From positions 2,247,409 to 2,311,408 of the forward strand of contig VZDJ01007755.1 in assembly GCA_008694505.1 (NCBI GenBank): a stretch of DNA of 64,000 nt, read 5' to 3'. Every line of letters starts with the position of its first letter. Position 1 is the first letter of the stretch. The notes under the pieces are model-generated. The model worked only from the letters and a program-made list of their open reading frames with translations. It did no database searches and was not told where the DNA came from. The position numbers and the translations under genes are program-made. The stretch comes from Cyanoderma ruficeps (Eukaryota; Chordata; Aves; Passeriformes; Timaliidae). This document shows positions 49,867-61,730 of the stretch, in pieces.

Positions 49867-50312
49867 CAGCTTGGGATGCCTCTGCCTTGACTCCACCATC
49901 CTCTGCTTACCCCTTTTAATTTTGTAGTCTCCTGTGCTTATGTTTGTGGGCAATGATTGCATGATTTCATTCTAAGGAAAAGGATTCTTATTCACATAAT
50001 TTTGTTGTGGGGAGCTGGCAGTGAAAAAGGTTACTAATCCAGAGAGGGAAAACGGCAGGGTATTATAAGGCCATCCTATGTATGAATCATTAGTGGTTAA
50101 AATAATTGGTCTGTAACTAAGGTCAAAATTGTGGTTTAATTTTCACATATTTTAGTCTTTATAAATGCTTTTCCCAGTGTTTTAATTTATTTTTCATTAA
50201 GCCTTTTTTGCCTCATTTAGGTATGTCACTTTCAGCACCATACAATTAACCCAGTTCTTAGGCAGGTTTAATAGTGTAAGTTAAGGCGTCACTTGTAAAA
50301 ATAGATTTATGG

Positions 50313-50313
50313 T

Positions 50314-50376
<63 letters not shown>

Positions 50377-50511
50377 NNNNNNNNNNNNNNNNNNNNNNNN
50401 NNNNNNNNNNNNNNNNNNNNNNNNNNNNNNNNNNNNNNNNNNNNNNNNNNNNNNNNNNNNNNNNNNNNNNNNNNNNNNNNNNCCTTTCTTTCCTTTCTTT
50501 CTTTCTTTCTC
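50313..50511. repeat. (TTTC)n microsatellite containing an assembly gap
   Basis: Sixteen TTTC/CTTT units lead into a run of 106 N at 50377-50482, after which the tetramer resumes with slight degeneration. The gap length is as given in the sequence and may not equal the true allele length. ORFs crossing it are artefacts. Confidence 0.97.
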
Positions 50512-52660
50512 CTTTTTTCCTTTTATCATGTAGTGATCCCATCCAGTACAGTTTTTACAGGTCAGGGAAAAAGCTCCTGAATTTTGTGATCATAGCAGAA
50601 AAGCTATTATTTCTTCAGCATTTAAGAGGCTGATGTATCCCCATGTGTTTGCTGTATTTTCAAAGGTTTGCAACCTTCACTCTCAGATTTTAGCAGTGCC
50701 ACTGCAGGGCAACTGTCTGAAACAAAAAAAAAATTATTCATTGAAACTAAAAATAGTTTTTATGGCCAATGATCCTTGTTTCTCTAGAGTACATCAAGTG
50801 TAGGCTATGCTTTTACTTAAGGAACATCCACTGAATAAAAATATTTAATGCGCCTTTTTTTTGTTGTTATTCTTTTTCTCATCCTGGTTTGTTATGCTAT
50901 TAAAAAAAATATTGCAACATGCTTTTACTTTCCATTGAGTTACAGCCTTTTTGCATCTGTTCCACTCACCACAAAAACTGCTTTGATGTCAAAATACACT
51001 GCACAGTCCTGGTCCAGTATGAACAGCATTTTCCTATACATCTACAAGAGGTTATATTACACCCATCTCTGGGCACAGAATAGCAATTTCTCCAAAGGAG
51101 ACAATTCCTAGCACAGTTCAATGAAGAATCTTGGACTTAATGAAAAATGGGTCTCTAAGGAATGTGCTTATGCAGGTTCCCGGTGAGTTCTCAAGATCAG
51201 TAAATCCCCATTTGGTTACCGGGAAAATGACAAAATTCAGCAATTTTACATAGACTAGACATCTAAGCTAAAATGACCATAATACTGAGGAACTGGACAG
51301 GGAAATCAGGTGCCTCATGGCTAATTCCAGTCAAATCCCGCATTTTTAGGCAAGCTGTAGGATCACCCTTTAACTCTTGGAAATAGATCCAATAGATCCA
51401 ATGACCCACCAGTGGAGACTTCACAGGAGTCTCTACATTTCCAACAAAGCCAGATGCAAAGGCTGTGCCTGTCAAATGTTTTACCTGACAGTCACAGAGG
51501 TGATCCCATGGGCATCTGCACTGCCCTTCCTGAGATGATGTGTCAAGGTCAGAACTGTGGTAGAGTCTCCACTCTGCTGGATTTTATAGGTTTAACTCTG
51601 ATTCCCCACAATATTTTGCCATCAATATTTCCATTAAATTCCAACATACCAGTGGGATAAATGAAGAACAATCAGTCCACAATGCACTGTCAGTGAACTT
51701 ATTAGAGAAACAGGAAGGTCTTTGGTTTCCATTCCCTCTAAAGACTCCAGCAAACAGTCTATCAAATGGTGAATGCTTCCTTCAGTACTTAGAGCATTAG
51801 AGACTATTTAATATTTAGGCACTTTTACAGATTTTTGCCTTAAGTCTCTTAGTGAGCCCAGAATAAACCTTATGAAAATTTCTTCCATCATAAAAAAAAA
51901 AAAAGGAAAGAAAACAAAGAATTGACAAGCATTAAATAGTTTCCAGACACATATATATTGTTCAGTCCTTAAGTGTTAGCTTTGAGTACAACTACCTCTC
52001 AGAAAAGGTAGTAGCACAGAAAAGGCAACTTAAGTACGATGAAGCATCAAGAAAAATATCTGCAGAGTGTGAGTTTGTCTTGCAAAGACAACATTGCTAT
52101 TAATGTACCAAACAAAAGGTGATACATGGGGTCAAGACAGAAGTTGCCTTAGCTTTAAATATCCTGGCAGTATAACAAGCTAAGCTTGCTGTCTGCCAAG
52201 AAATACCCAGCCAATACAGTTTAATATCCTTTCCTGTTTTCTTTTGGACATATTTTTGTAATTGCTTGTCCTCAGGTACAGAGATGCTTACAGGAAGTCA
52301 TTAATCTTTCATGAGACTATTCTACCATTTCTTAATTCAGAACAATAAAAGCTTAGAAAGGCATGCATTCTCATGTCACTGTCTACTTCAAGGGAAAGGA
52401 AGTTTTAATGGAAGATAAATCTGATCAAATGATAGCAAGAGATAATGAAATAACTGTGTTAAAAAGAGTAGTGTAACAAAGCAAAAGAAAAAGCTCTTGA
52501 ACTTCATTCTTTTTTTTCCTCTGGTACAAGACCAGATGGGCTTCACAAAATATTACAACTGAAAAATATGTGATTAGCCCAGGATTTTTCATTCTCCTTT
52601 TCCTCATGGCCCCTCCTCCATCTCATCTCAAACCCCCCTCAGCCCCTCCTTTCCTCCAGA
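50512..52660. other. Unique AT-rich DNA
   Basis: No gene or interspersed repeat is recognised; ORFs of 60-87 codons have no motif. Confidence 0.5.
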
Positions 52661-52795
52661 TACAGGAGATAAAAACACTTCTTTTCTGTCTGAAGCAGGT
52701 GTGGTTGAGCTAAATCTAGAGAAGATGTCCAGCTGGAGGGACCCATCAGCCAGCTGCCCAGTGCAGGCTGCTTAGATAAATACCACCTGTTTCTA
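52661..52795. promoter_or_regulatory. E-box and GATA motif cluster
   Basis: Four E-boxes lie within 95 bp: CAGGTG (52696), CAGCTG (52730 and 52751) and CACCTG (52784). AGATAA occurs at 52667 and 52774. The sequence is GC-richer than its surroundings, with a C-rich run upstream. Such clusters occur in muscle or blood enhancers, but the motifs are short and function is inferred. Confidence 0.25.
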
Positions 52796-53649
52796 AAGAG
52801 CAGGGGGCGAGAAGGGAGAAAAAGCAAAACAAACTTAATGGTCACAGAGCTGAAACCTGCTGATCCTCTGGTTATTGTGTAGGTGCTTTTGTAGCTGGTT
52901 AGTTCCCAAAGTCAACATGGGACTCACAGAAATGGAAATAGGCAGTGTGCTTAATTTGAGTCTGGACTATGATGAGATGTTTTCAATCAGGGGAAATAAT
53001 TTAACTGATGCCCATAGCACATGTACAGAATGACAATCACCGTCCAGGAGGAACAGAAGAGGACCCACAAAATGCAGAGCTTTACAATGCAGGTGCTTTC
53101 TAAATCCAGACCATGTTGAAGGAAAACTTAGCTAATAATATTAATATCATCAAAACACTGAGATTATTTATATTCCTCTTGTGCTATAAATGTAGATTCT
53201 GCTTCACTGTGCATCAGTAATAAAGTACAAAAAGTTGCCATCCCTAAAAATAACAGCCTGCTTTTCTAAATCAGTCTGTACAAAATGTCCTGTTCTTTTA
53301 TTTAGAGCATCTTACAGATGCGGTGACCTCTTGAACATTATTTGATCTGAAAGCAATTATTAAGCAGTGATTACAACACATCTGTAGTGCTTATGGCCAT
53401 ATATGATTCATTTGACTAAGATAGACTGTTTCCTAACACTGTGAGACATTTCTCTTTCTGCTCAAATAGCCCTGAGGCAAACAACTTTTTTTTTTTCTTA
53501 GCAGCAGTGAAGCCCTGTGAGTGTTCACAATCACTAGATTGTGCTCACAAAGCTAGTTTGAATAGGACTGGAGAGGAATAATTACCCTTTTGAAATGTCT
53601 TTGTCCCCTTTGTTACCAATATTGTAGATGAAATTAGCCCTAACTTAGG
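52796..53649. other. Unique DNA, nothing recognised
   Basis: No repeat, exon or RNA gene is supported. Confidence 0.5.
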
Positions 53650-53800
53650 AGAGCAGCATGGTCCTGTGCTTAGCATTAACCTGAGCCTGAAAACGTGAAC
53701 CCTCTTCCACGCCTGCTGCTCTGCATGGCCTGCGTGACCTTCAGTGATTCATTTGCTCTTTTTCTGCCTCAGTTCCCCACGTATGAAACAGATATCCAGC
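53650..53800 (+). mobile_element. MIR-family ancient SINE fragment
   Basis: Blocks occur in MIR order: AGCAGCATGGTCCTGTGCTT near the left end, GCGTGACCTT in the centre, and GCCTCAGTTCCCCACGTATG then AAA at the right. These correspond to the MIR tRNA-related part, the core GTGACCTTGG and the CCTCAGTTTCC block. It is heavily diverged, as expected for an amniote-wide relic. Confidence 0.75.
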
Positions 53801-53991
53801 TATAGCAAAGGAAACTTCATTCATATAGTCTGGATCTCATCTTAGAGAACTGACAGAAAATAAATGAGAACGAATACAAAGTCCAAGGGTTTGAAGGTTC
53901 AAAAGGAAAGTATAGGTTTTGCAGGGCCATGGGTTCAACTGCACTTCTTCAACTACTTGTAACACAGATATTTCATAGAAGTGGTTGACTT

Positions 53992-54007
53992 TATATATAT
54001 ATATATA
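53992..54007. repeat. (TA)n dinucleotide run
   Basis: Eight perfect TA units. Confidence 0.9.
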
Positions 54008-54597
54008 GTTTAGATAGTGAGCATACATAAAAGGTTTTGTGTGCAACAACAGCTACATATCTAGGGTGTAATTTATAAAGTAAATGTCTTTGTACTTCAT
54101 TTAGCAAATTTATCAACAGCAAATTTTTGGAAATTTTATCTTTTTACACTCTTTCAATTATTACCTTCTGTGGAGAGCTAAAACCCATCTCCAGCTTTGC
54201 CTGTGTGTGATGCAAATGTTCTGCATCTGTGCAAGATGCTTTTGGGAAGTTTCCTGGGACATGTCCCCTATAGCTTTCTGTGCTTAGTCACCATCAGAAA
54301 ATCAGGGAATGAGAGGTGCCAGAGAAGAGTGAGCAGTTTTTGTAAAGGGATGTCATGCATTAAAAAAAACTATTACAGCATTTCTAAGGAGTGCTGTAAT
54401 ATTTGCACAAACAAGAGTGAGTAATAGAAGCAGAAATTAGTACTAAAAAGTCATTTTCACAGCAAAGAAGGTAACCAGGGATGTTCCCAGGGCTCTGTTC
54501 AAAGACAGGAGTCACCCAGTGTCACTCCTAGAGGAGGAGGCAAGGTCTGCTCACCATCATACAGTTGCACAAACAGTTTGCCCACATCTTTCACCTT

Positions 54598-54970
54598 CTC
54601 AGACAGGATCTCATGGAATGGAAAATGATTCAGAGAAAAGCAACAAAGATACTCAAGGGAAGAGGAGACTGCCCAGGCAGGAATCAGTAAGGACTTTTCT
54701 GCCTGGAAAAGGCATCTGAGGCAGACTGTCATCAAGGTCTGCAAAACAAAGAGTGGCGTGACACAGATGCAGATCAACTGCTCCTTGTCTCTTTCTAACC
54801 ACAGCCTAAAAAGCATCAAATGAAATTAGTAGATGGTAGCTTTAAAGTAGGCAAAAGGTATATATGTGTACACACATAAAAAATAGCTAAACTTTGGAAG
54901 TCCTTCCTACCGCATGTAGTGAAAGATAAGAGCTTGCCTGGGATTTAAATGAAGTATTTGGACCCCAAGG
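54598..54970 (+). mobile_element. Old CR1 LINE fragment, diverged
   Basis: The segment GAATGGAAAATGATTCAGAG followed by AAAAGCAACAAAGAT matches the older sauropsid CR1 3' region. Further on come an AAATGAAATTAGTAGATGGT block, ACTTTGGAAGTCCTTCCTAC and a ..AAGAGCTTGCCTGGGATTTAAA block, in consensus order. Internal deletions and a (TG/CA) insertion near 54,862-54,877 mark long decay. It is clearly an older subfamily than the copy at 56.7 kb. Confidence 0.75.
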
Positions 54971-56663
54971 TGTCTTGAGCAAGCCTCACAAAATATTTGT
55001 AAAAGTTTCTTGGTTTTCTTTTCCCCTTTTGCTAGGTTTTATGTAGTTACATTAAATTATGCTTTAGATATTAGCTGCTCTGCTGAGCCATGCCAGTTTG
55101 CCTTTTCTTCTACCTCAAAAATTAAGTTAATGAGGAAGATCTTGATTCTGCTAATTACTTTTAGTAATAATTATAGTAATAGTGAAGGACAGGTAATTTC
55201 TGAATATAAAATACCTGTAAATTCTTTCTGGATTGCAAATGCCTTGACCTGTTAAACTGTCCATGTCAACTTTTTTAAAAAATGGGCTATTCCATTCCCC
55301 TGTCACTGTGACAAAATATTCTGTAGGGCACATTTGTAACGGTCACTATTAATGTTTTCATTTTTCTATGAGGAGGGCAATCTATTTCCGATTATTCATT
55401 ATGTGTGTGTGTGTTTATATGTATACATGCAGTAAAAATACAGCTTTTACTCTCCTAACTCCCTTTAAAGTCATTGACTAAACCACTAAAGCTAATATGA
55501 AAGCTAGTGACCAAGATTCTAATCTAATTCCTAACATCCAAATAAATAATGCACTTCCACTTGGATAGTGCCTTTTCCCTTCTGTTTTACCTGTGGCATG
55601 GAATAAAGGGAATTCTTTATACACTGATAGTGGCTTCATCTTTCTGAATTGTAAAAAAAAATATTTCCAAGAACTATGGCCCAATAGTCTGAGGCCTTCT
55701 TGCATGTCACTTTATCTATGTAATCTGACTATGTACTTCAGTTAATGTCTGTCCCATTCCTGTGACCCACTTACTTTACTAATGTTTGTAAAATAATGAC
55801 TTTAGGTAGCAATCAGCAGCAGTTGCATATAAATGACTTTAAAAAAAAAAGGAAGTAAAGAAAACCCTATAGAAGTTTACTGTTGACTTATTTTTTTCCT
55901 AAGGGCCAAGGGCTAGATGTTGCGATACCATATATGCTGAAGGAATTTGTTTTGTATTTGAGAGATCTTTAAATTACATCCTTTGTATTGCCCTTTAAAA
56001 TACAGGTTTTGTTTTAATACGCATAAAATAAATAGATAAAAAATGCACAAAAGAAGGTTATTTTATTTTACTAGAAAACACAGAAATATAAAATATCTAC
56101 TATACTACTGTGCTGCTTTCTAATTACTGTTATTCAGATGTTTTTGTTGTTTTCATTCACTTTTCCATGTGGCATCCTTGGTTCCTCTTTACCGTGTGGG
56201 CCCAGAACACAAAGTTCCAAACTCTGAACATGATTTATTTTCTTGACCATCTCCACTGTAGTCCAGTTGCTGTCTGTCTTTCAGCCAACCCTGGGTCTGC
56301 CCAGCATCTTATAGGTTAAACAGAAATAAAAACAATGGCAAAATAATGTGACTTTTTTATTACTCTTGTTGTTGTTATTTATTGTTGTTGTTGTTTATGT
56401 TGGTTTAAATATTAATATTGATATATTTGAATTCATTGTCTTACGTTAGGCTGGTCTGTTATATTATTTTTACACATGCCAGAGAATCTTATAAAGTACT
56501 TGCTCATTCAGACACAGTAGCTGATTTCACAACGTGGTATGTGCCAACTTCTGCATTTGAAGTGTACATATGACATCAGAATTAAACCTTTCCAGTTCAG
56601 AGACAGTTAATGACACAAGTAAAATGGATTCGGGGGTTTTTTTGTTCCTTAAGGTACCACTCC
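54971..56663. other. AT-rich DNA with short simple repeats
   Basis: It contains (TG)n near 55,401-55,414 and (TTG)n at 56366-56395. No gene is recognised. Confidence 0.5.
56366..56395. repeat. (TTG)n trinucleotide microsatellite, interrupted
   Basis: Four TTG units, an ATTTA interruption, then five more units. Confidence 0.85.
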
Positions 56664-57078
56664 CCAGTACAAGAAAGATATGGTTATAGTGGAGAAAGTC
56701 CAACACAAGGCTACAAAAATGATGAAGGGGCTGGAACATCTCCTGTGAGGAGACAGAGAGCTGGGACTGTTCAGCCTGGAGAAGAGAAAGGCTCAGGGAA
56801 TCTCATTGATGTATATAAATATGTGAAAGGAGGGTGCCGAGGACTCTTTCCAGTCCAGTGGAGGCAATGGACACAAACTAAAACCACTCTGACCTTCAGG
56901 AAACACATTTGGCACAGGTTGCCCAAGGAGATTGTGGACTCTCCATCCTTAGAGACATTCCAAAGACTTCTGGAAACAGTGTTGGGGAACTGGCTCTAAG
57001 TGGCCCTGATTGAGCAGGGGATAGGATCAGGTGACCTCCAGAGGTCCCTTTCCACATCAGCCATTCTGCAATTCTGTA
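56664..57078 (+). mobile_element. CR1 LINE 3' end with octamer tail
   Basis: It matches avian CR1 closely: CAGTACAAGAAAGATATGG, GATGAAGGGGCTGGAACATC, GAGCTGGGACTGTTCAGCCT, GGCAATGGACACAAACTAAA, GGTTGCCCAAGGAGATTGTG and GATCAGGTGACCTCCAGAGG. The tail CATTCTGCAATTCTGTAA consists of two decayed copies of the 8-bp CR1 terminal repeat. Gaps within the 3' UTR and truncation at the 5' side leave no functional ORF2; the 129-codon ORF over it (56610-56999) is a read through the element. Confidence 0.96.
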
Positions 57079-60000
57079 AAAACTGACAGAATTACAGACC
57101 TTTGCAACAATTTTCATCAATTCTTCCCCTGTTATATAGTAAATTAATAATTTTCCCTTCAATTTATAAGTGATCTATAATGATAAATTATCATTAAAAC
57201 AGTGGTCTGTAGTGATAAAATACCAGCCAGCTTGCAGCAAAGTTGGGAATAGCATCCAGCTCCTCTGAGTTCAGGGGAGTGCCTTGTCCATCTGGTCAAT
57301 CTGTTGTGAACATCAGCCAGAGCAATGAAGGATGGTGCTTGGCAACCATGCATATCTATAGCATGGATGATGAAAAAAGCCTCAGCCTAACAAGAGATGA
57401 AACTCAGTCTAAGAAGAGTTGATCTGTTTTCAAAGAGGACATTTTGTTCCTTACATGTTCAAAGAATGCCTGTGCTGATATTTATGCACTGTAAAGCCAC
57501 AAGAGCACCAGTGAAAAATAGTTTGGTTTTCAATTTAAAGTCTTGTCATATAAATGTCCCGTTCCATTCCTGTGGGGTCTACCAAATTAAGACAAAGCAC
57601 CACAAAGTGAAGAAATGGAGCAGAAATATGTGTTAATCACAGTAAGCTAAATGCTAATAAATCAACACTTGGAATGACCTAAGGCTGGAATCTTTTTAAA
57701 ATTTTTTTCAGGTAAATCACTTCCTAAAATGAAAAAGTAGTTAATTTTTAAATATGTAGAAGTCTGTGACAGGTAGCAACATCATGCAGCAGAAGAAATG
57801 TAAATTATTAGAAATTCCATTAAGTTATTTGCTTTGATGCTTCTCAAAAAATAATGTGACACTTATGATCCATTCGTTGTGAAGTTCTTTCTGCTTGGTT
57901 TGTGTCTTTTCATTGCTGACTTCATGCAAAAGCTGTGTTACTAACAGGCATGTCAGCCCCTACATTTGGTACATGACACACAGCTGGACTATTTGTTCTG
58001 AATGTTCTTTGTAAATTTAGCCCGTTTTCATAGAAAACCATTTCTGAATTGACATTGGCTTTCTCTGAAGATATCTTCCTGGTTTCTGAATGGTTGCAAC
58101 TACAACTGAGACCCACAAACCCGGTTTCTCACCAGTCTCCTACCAGATTTTTGTTTAGAACTTCTGGACAAATGAGCCATAATTCCTGACTGATAGTTCT
58201 GCACTATAATAATTGAAAAAAAATCTGTGCATGCACCCAGATGCCTGATCCTAGCAGCTTGCTCCCATCTGATATGGAAATTGTGCCTATATTACAAGAG
58301 GGGGCAGACAGCAGCATGACCAGACATACCTGGTGCAGTTTAAATTTCACTACTTTGAGTAACCTGGAAGCCAAGTCCAAGAAAATTATGCTGCTCTGAG
58401 ATTTATGGGTTCCCATTAAGGATCTGAACAGCTGCATCTTTATTTCTGTTGGTGCTGGACTAGTTTGATCATAAGTGGTTGATCAGAAAGTCATCTGTGC
58501 TACATATCTGACCACAAAGTGTTCAGAGTTTCTTTATAAATATTATGGTAGCAGAAAAGGTAACTAATTCATGAGAGGCCTAGTTCAAGTCTGTTTCTGG
58601 ATTTAAGTGGTCAGGTCTGATTGTATGGCTTGCAGTCAGTACCTGATTTCTGCAGAGAAGAAGCAATAAGTTCTTGTTTAAGCCAATATGTCCTTTTTAA
58701 ATCACCGTAGCAATTGAAATCTTTCACCAGGGAGAAAACAGGCAACAAATTGTTCAATTCTTTTTCCTGGTCCTCATGGTAAAGTGAGTTGCCTGATCTT
58801 TAGCAGAGATGTTGCTGGAGTATATCACGGTGTGGAAAGGTGAAATGTGTCTAGCACAAGGCAGGGTAATCCATTCCAGACTCATGTGTAATGCAGGGGA
58901 AACAGGTGCAAACAATTGAGCTTGCTGTCAGTAAGCCACGGTGATCGCTTTTGATATCTTAATCGTTAGTTGATCCATGTGCAACGTTGGCAACATCACT
59001 GTCATAGCTGACTGCCTTCTGCACATCTGTAAACCTTTTCTGGGTGCTTCTTGATGTGTGTGTGAGTCCACGAAGTCCTGACATCATGAGAAACTAAATT
59101 GGGCATGATTGCTGTCATTTCCGTTTTCCTGCTGGAAAACCAGAGAGCTGACAAATGTCAATAACTGCTAATAGCTCACTACTGTTTGTCAGATGCCACA
59201 CAGGACAGGTGTGAAGGGAAACCACTGTGTTTCTCTGAGCACCACTCAGCAACCAAGTCATTTGTGAGACTGCTATCTAATTGCTTTTGCAGATAAAGAA
59301 GTTGCAGTTTCTTCACTTCATGGCCCCCTGGTAAACATTCAGCATTAAACATGTTCCCACTGTATCTACTGACCTCCAGCAAACAGTGCTGCAGATTTCC
59401 TTACAGGTAATAACAATAGTTTGAAAATAAATTAAGCCCATAGAATAGCTTTAGGTGTAATGCAGTCAACCAACAAATTAACCACTTCCTCTCTATTTTC
59501 CTGCAGAAAACATTAACACAATTATATATACCTAATATATGATCTTCCCACAAAACATGACACTGAAACTACTGACACAGGCTGCTCTGGTAGGTGCTCC
59601 TGTTTCTACCTCCACGAAGCTATGCTAGCTTGAGGACAGAAGGTTTTTACAGAGTTCAATAAGATCTGTGTATTCTGCCCATTTTAAACTACAGTTTAAT
59701 TTTGAAACAATAAAATGGGGTTTGTATCTCTACACGGGGGTTTTTAATCTCTTGTTTGTGTTCACAGAAGGTTTTCATGTGAAAATTGTGTTGTCTCAAA
59801 AGGAAGGCTTATTCATGGGAAATTATAGTCAATGCTGTATATGTTTCATTAATTACATCAAGAATTGTGTTGGATCCCTATTTTACATTATGAAAGGGAA
59901 TATTTTGCATGGCTGTGACGTACGTTTCAGTCACCATTGAGTTAATTAGTTCTTAAATTATTTTGAAGAATTTCTTGAGAATAATACCATTTCAGGTCTG

Positions 60001-61339
60001 ACATGCAATCTTTTGTGACTGCAACTTGTTTAGCCAACCTTCTCCTACATTCACTGCATATTTCTTCTGACACACTTATTAACTTCCCCAAGAAGCCAGA
60101 CTAAAGAAGTTACTTGAAGCATTTTATTTTCCCCACTATTTGATCCTATATGACTCACTGATTTATCTGTGGTAGGTAATCCCAGACATCTGTCTTCTAA
60201 ACAACACCACAGTGAAGGCTTCCATGAAGATTTGGTATTTTCATAAAATGTCTAGAGAGTTTCTGTATCCTGTAAAATATAACAAAATTCTAGGGAATGT
60301 GGTTGGTACATTATATCAGACTCAAAAAAACCAAAATCCTTCTGTATCTATTCATCTATTCCTTCTCCATCAATTCAAAGAAGTAGATGGGCAGATAAAA
60401 TCTAGAATGGTTTTCCCCTCAAAAGTAAAATTTAAAAATACAGAGTAAAACTACAGAGAAATTGTGCAGTCCAATTCATTGTTAAGACTGGCAAAATCAG
60501 AAAAGGATTAATTCCACGTTGCCAGGCCTTTGCTCATCTCAATACCTACTACATCCTCATTTCAAAGGTGTCACACAAATTGGTTCTGTTTATTATTACC
60601 TAGGATATTTAATTTCAGTGGTTTCAGGACCAATGTACACTGATGACAAGGAACATGTTTGCTTCACACAGGAATTAATAACAGAACAAACTTAATTCTA
60701 ATAATGTTAAAGATGAGAAAGAGCCTGAGTGTGTTAGTGCCTCACCTTCTCTGTCCATAAAATACCATAGCAAAGAATGACAAAAATTCCTATGGCCCTA
60801 CATAACCTATCTATTGCATTCTCCATACTGTTACATCTCTTTTGGGGAGGAGGAGACAGACTTTATGGAAGAATATCCAACACCACAGTACTGGTGCTCT
60901 TCTCATAGAGTTTGAAATCAGAGTTGAATATGACTACAAGCCATTATTTAGTCTGCCCTCTTTGTCCTGCTCTAAGGAGGATCATCTAAACAAGGCTTGA
61001 AGCATGTTTTCTAGATTGCCCTAAAACCTTCCCATAAGGAAGATGTTTCCCATTTCTTTTCCTGCTAGAGACTGATTAGAAAGAGATTTACCTCATGACA
61101 TCACCCAGATTCAAATAGAGAGTTGATTATAGCCCCTCATTAGACTATATCTCTTCCCACCTTAAAAAACCAGATGGGATACCTTTGAGTTTTAGAATTG
61201 GTAACCCTTAGAATTTTAGGATGCAAGAGGTAGGTATTTAAATTCTTTATATGTTATAAGACACTTATTTTTATATATATGTACATGCAGACATAATATA
61301 TATATTCATTTAACATATGTGTGTTTACAGGTATGTATC
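57079..61339. other. Unique AT-rich DNA
   Basis: It contains an imperfect 18-bp repeat pair around 57170-57219 with a 19-bp near-palindrome. No gene is recognised. The minus strand around 59179-59382 has a 67-codon ORF with no known motif. Confidence 0.5.
57170..57219. repeat. Spaced 18-bp direct repeat with internal inverted repeat
   Basis: Copies at 57170-57187 and 57202-57219 differ at three positions, all A versus G. The first overlaps an inverted repeat TAATGATAA, A, TTATCATTA (57178-57196). Confidence 0.8.
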
Positions 61340-61358
61340 ATCAAATAAATTTTTGTGC

Positions 61359-61393
61359 GATCAGTAGGATCCATCAGTAGGATCAGTAGGATC
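61359..61393. repeat. Short tandem repeat, ATCAGTAGG units
   Basis: Three copies of ATCAGTAGG, the first separated by four bases, the last two adjacent. Confidence 0.85.
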
Positions 61394-61680
61394 TTTCTGA
61401 AACCACTCTCCCTGTAAATACCTACAGTTAGTGCTTCTACTGCCTCCATCTTACCTTAAATAGGTAACTTATTAGGACTGGGGAGATATGTAATGTTTAT
61501 GATGAATAAGTGACTGGCTCCTTTCATATGCCAAAAACAAGCAAGTCATATCTCTGGGATAAGGAATTACAGCACTTTCTTTCACCCAGATTTCATTATC
61601 AACCAAAGATGGGAATGTTATTGGAGAGCACGGCTGCACACGCATTAATACCCATAATAATTATTCAATAATGACTTGTT
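61394..61680. other. Unique DNA, nothing recognised
   Basis: No repeat, exon or RNA gene is supported. Confidence 0.5.
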
Positions 61681-61730
61681 GATAATAAATTAATAATAAA
61701 TAATAAATTAATAAAGTAATAAATTAATTT
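61681..61730. repeat. AT-rich simple repeat, AATAAATT-like
   Basis: Degenerate tandem AATAAT/AATTAATA units over about 50 bp. Confidence 0.85.

Noticed and set aside
50258..50542. ORFs through the N run
   Set aside because: They are translations of a TTTC/GAAA repeat and unknown bases.
56610..56999. 129-codon plus-strand ORF
   Set aside because: It lies over the CR1 3' end and is not a host gene; that part of CR1 is not a functional coding region in this copy.
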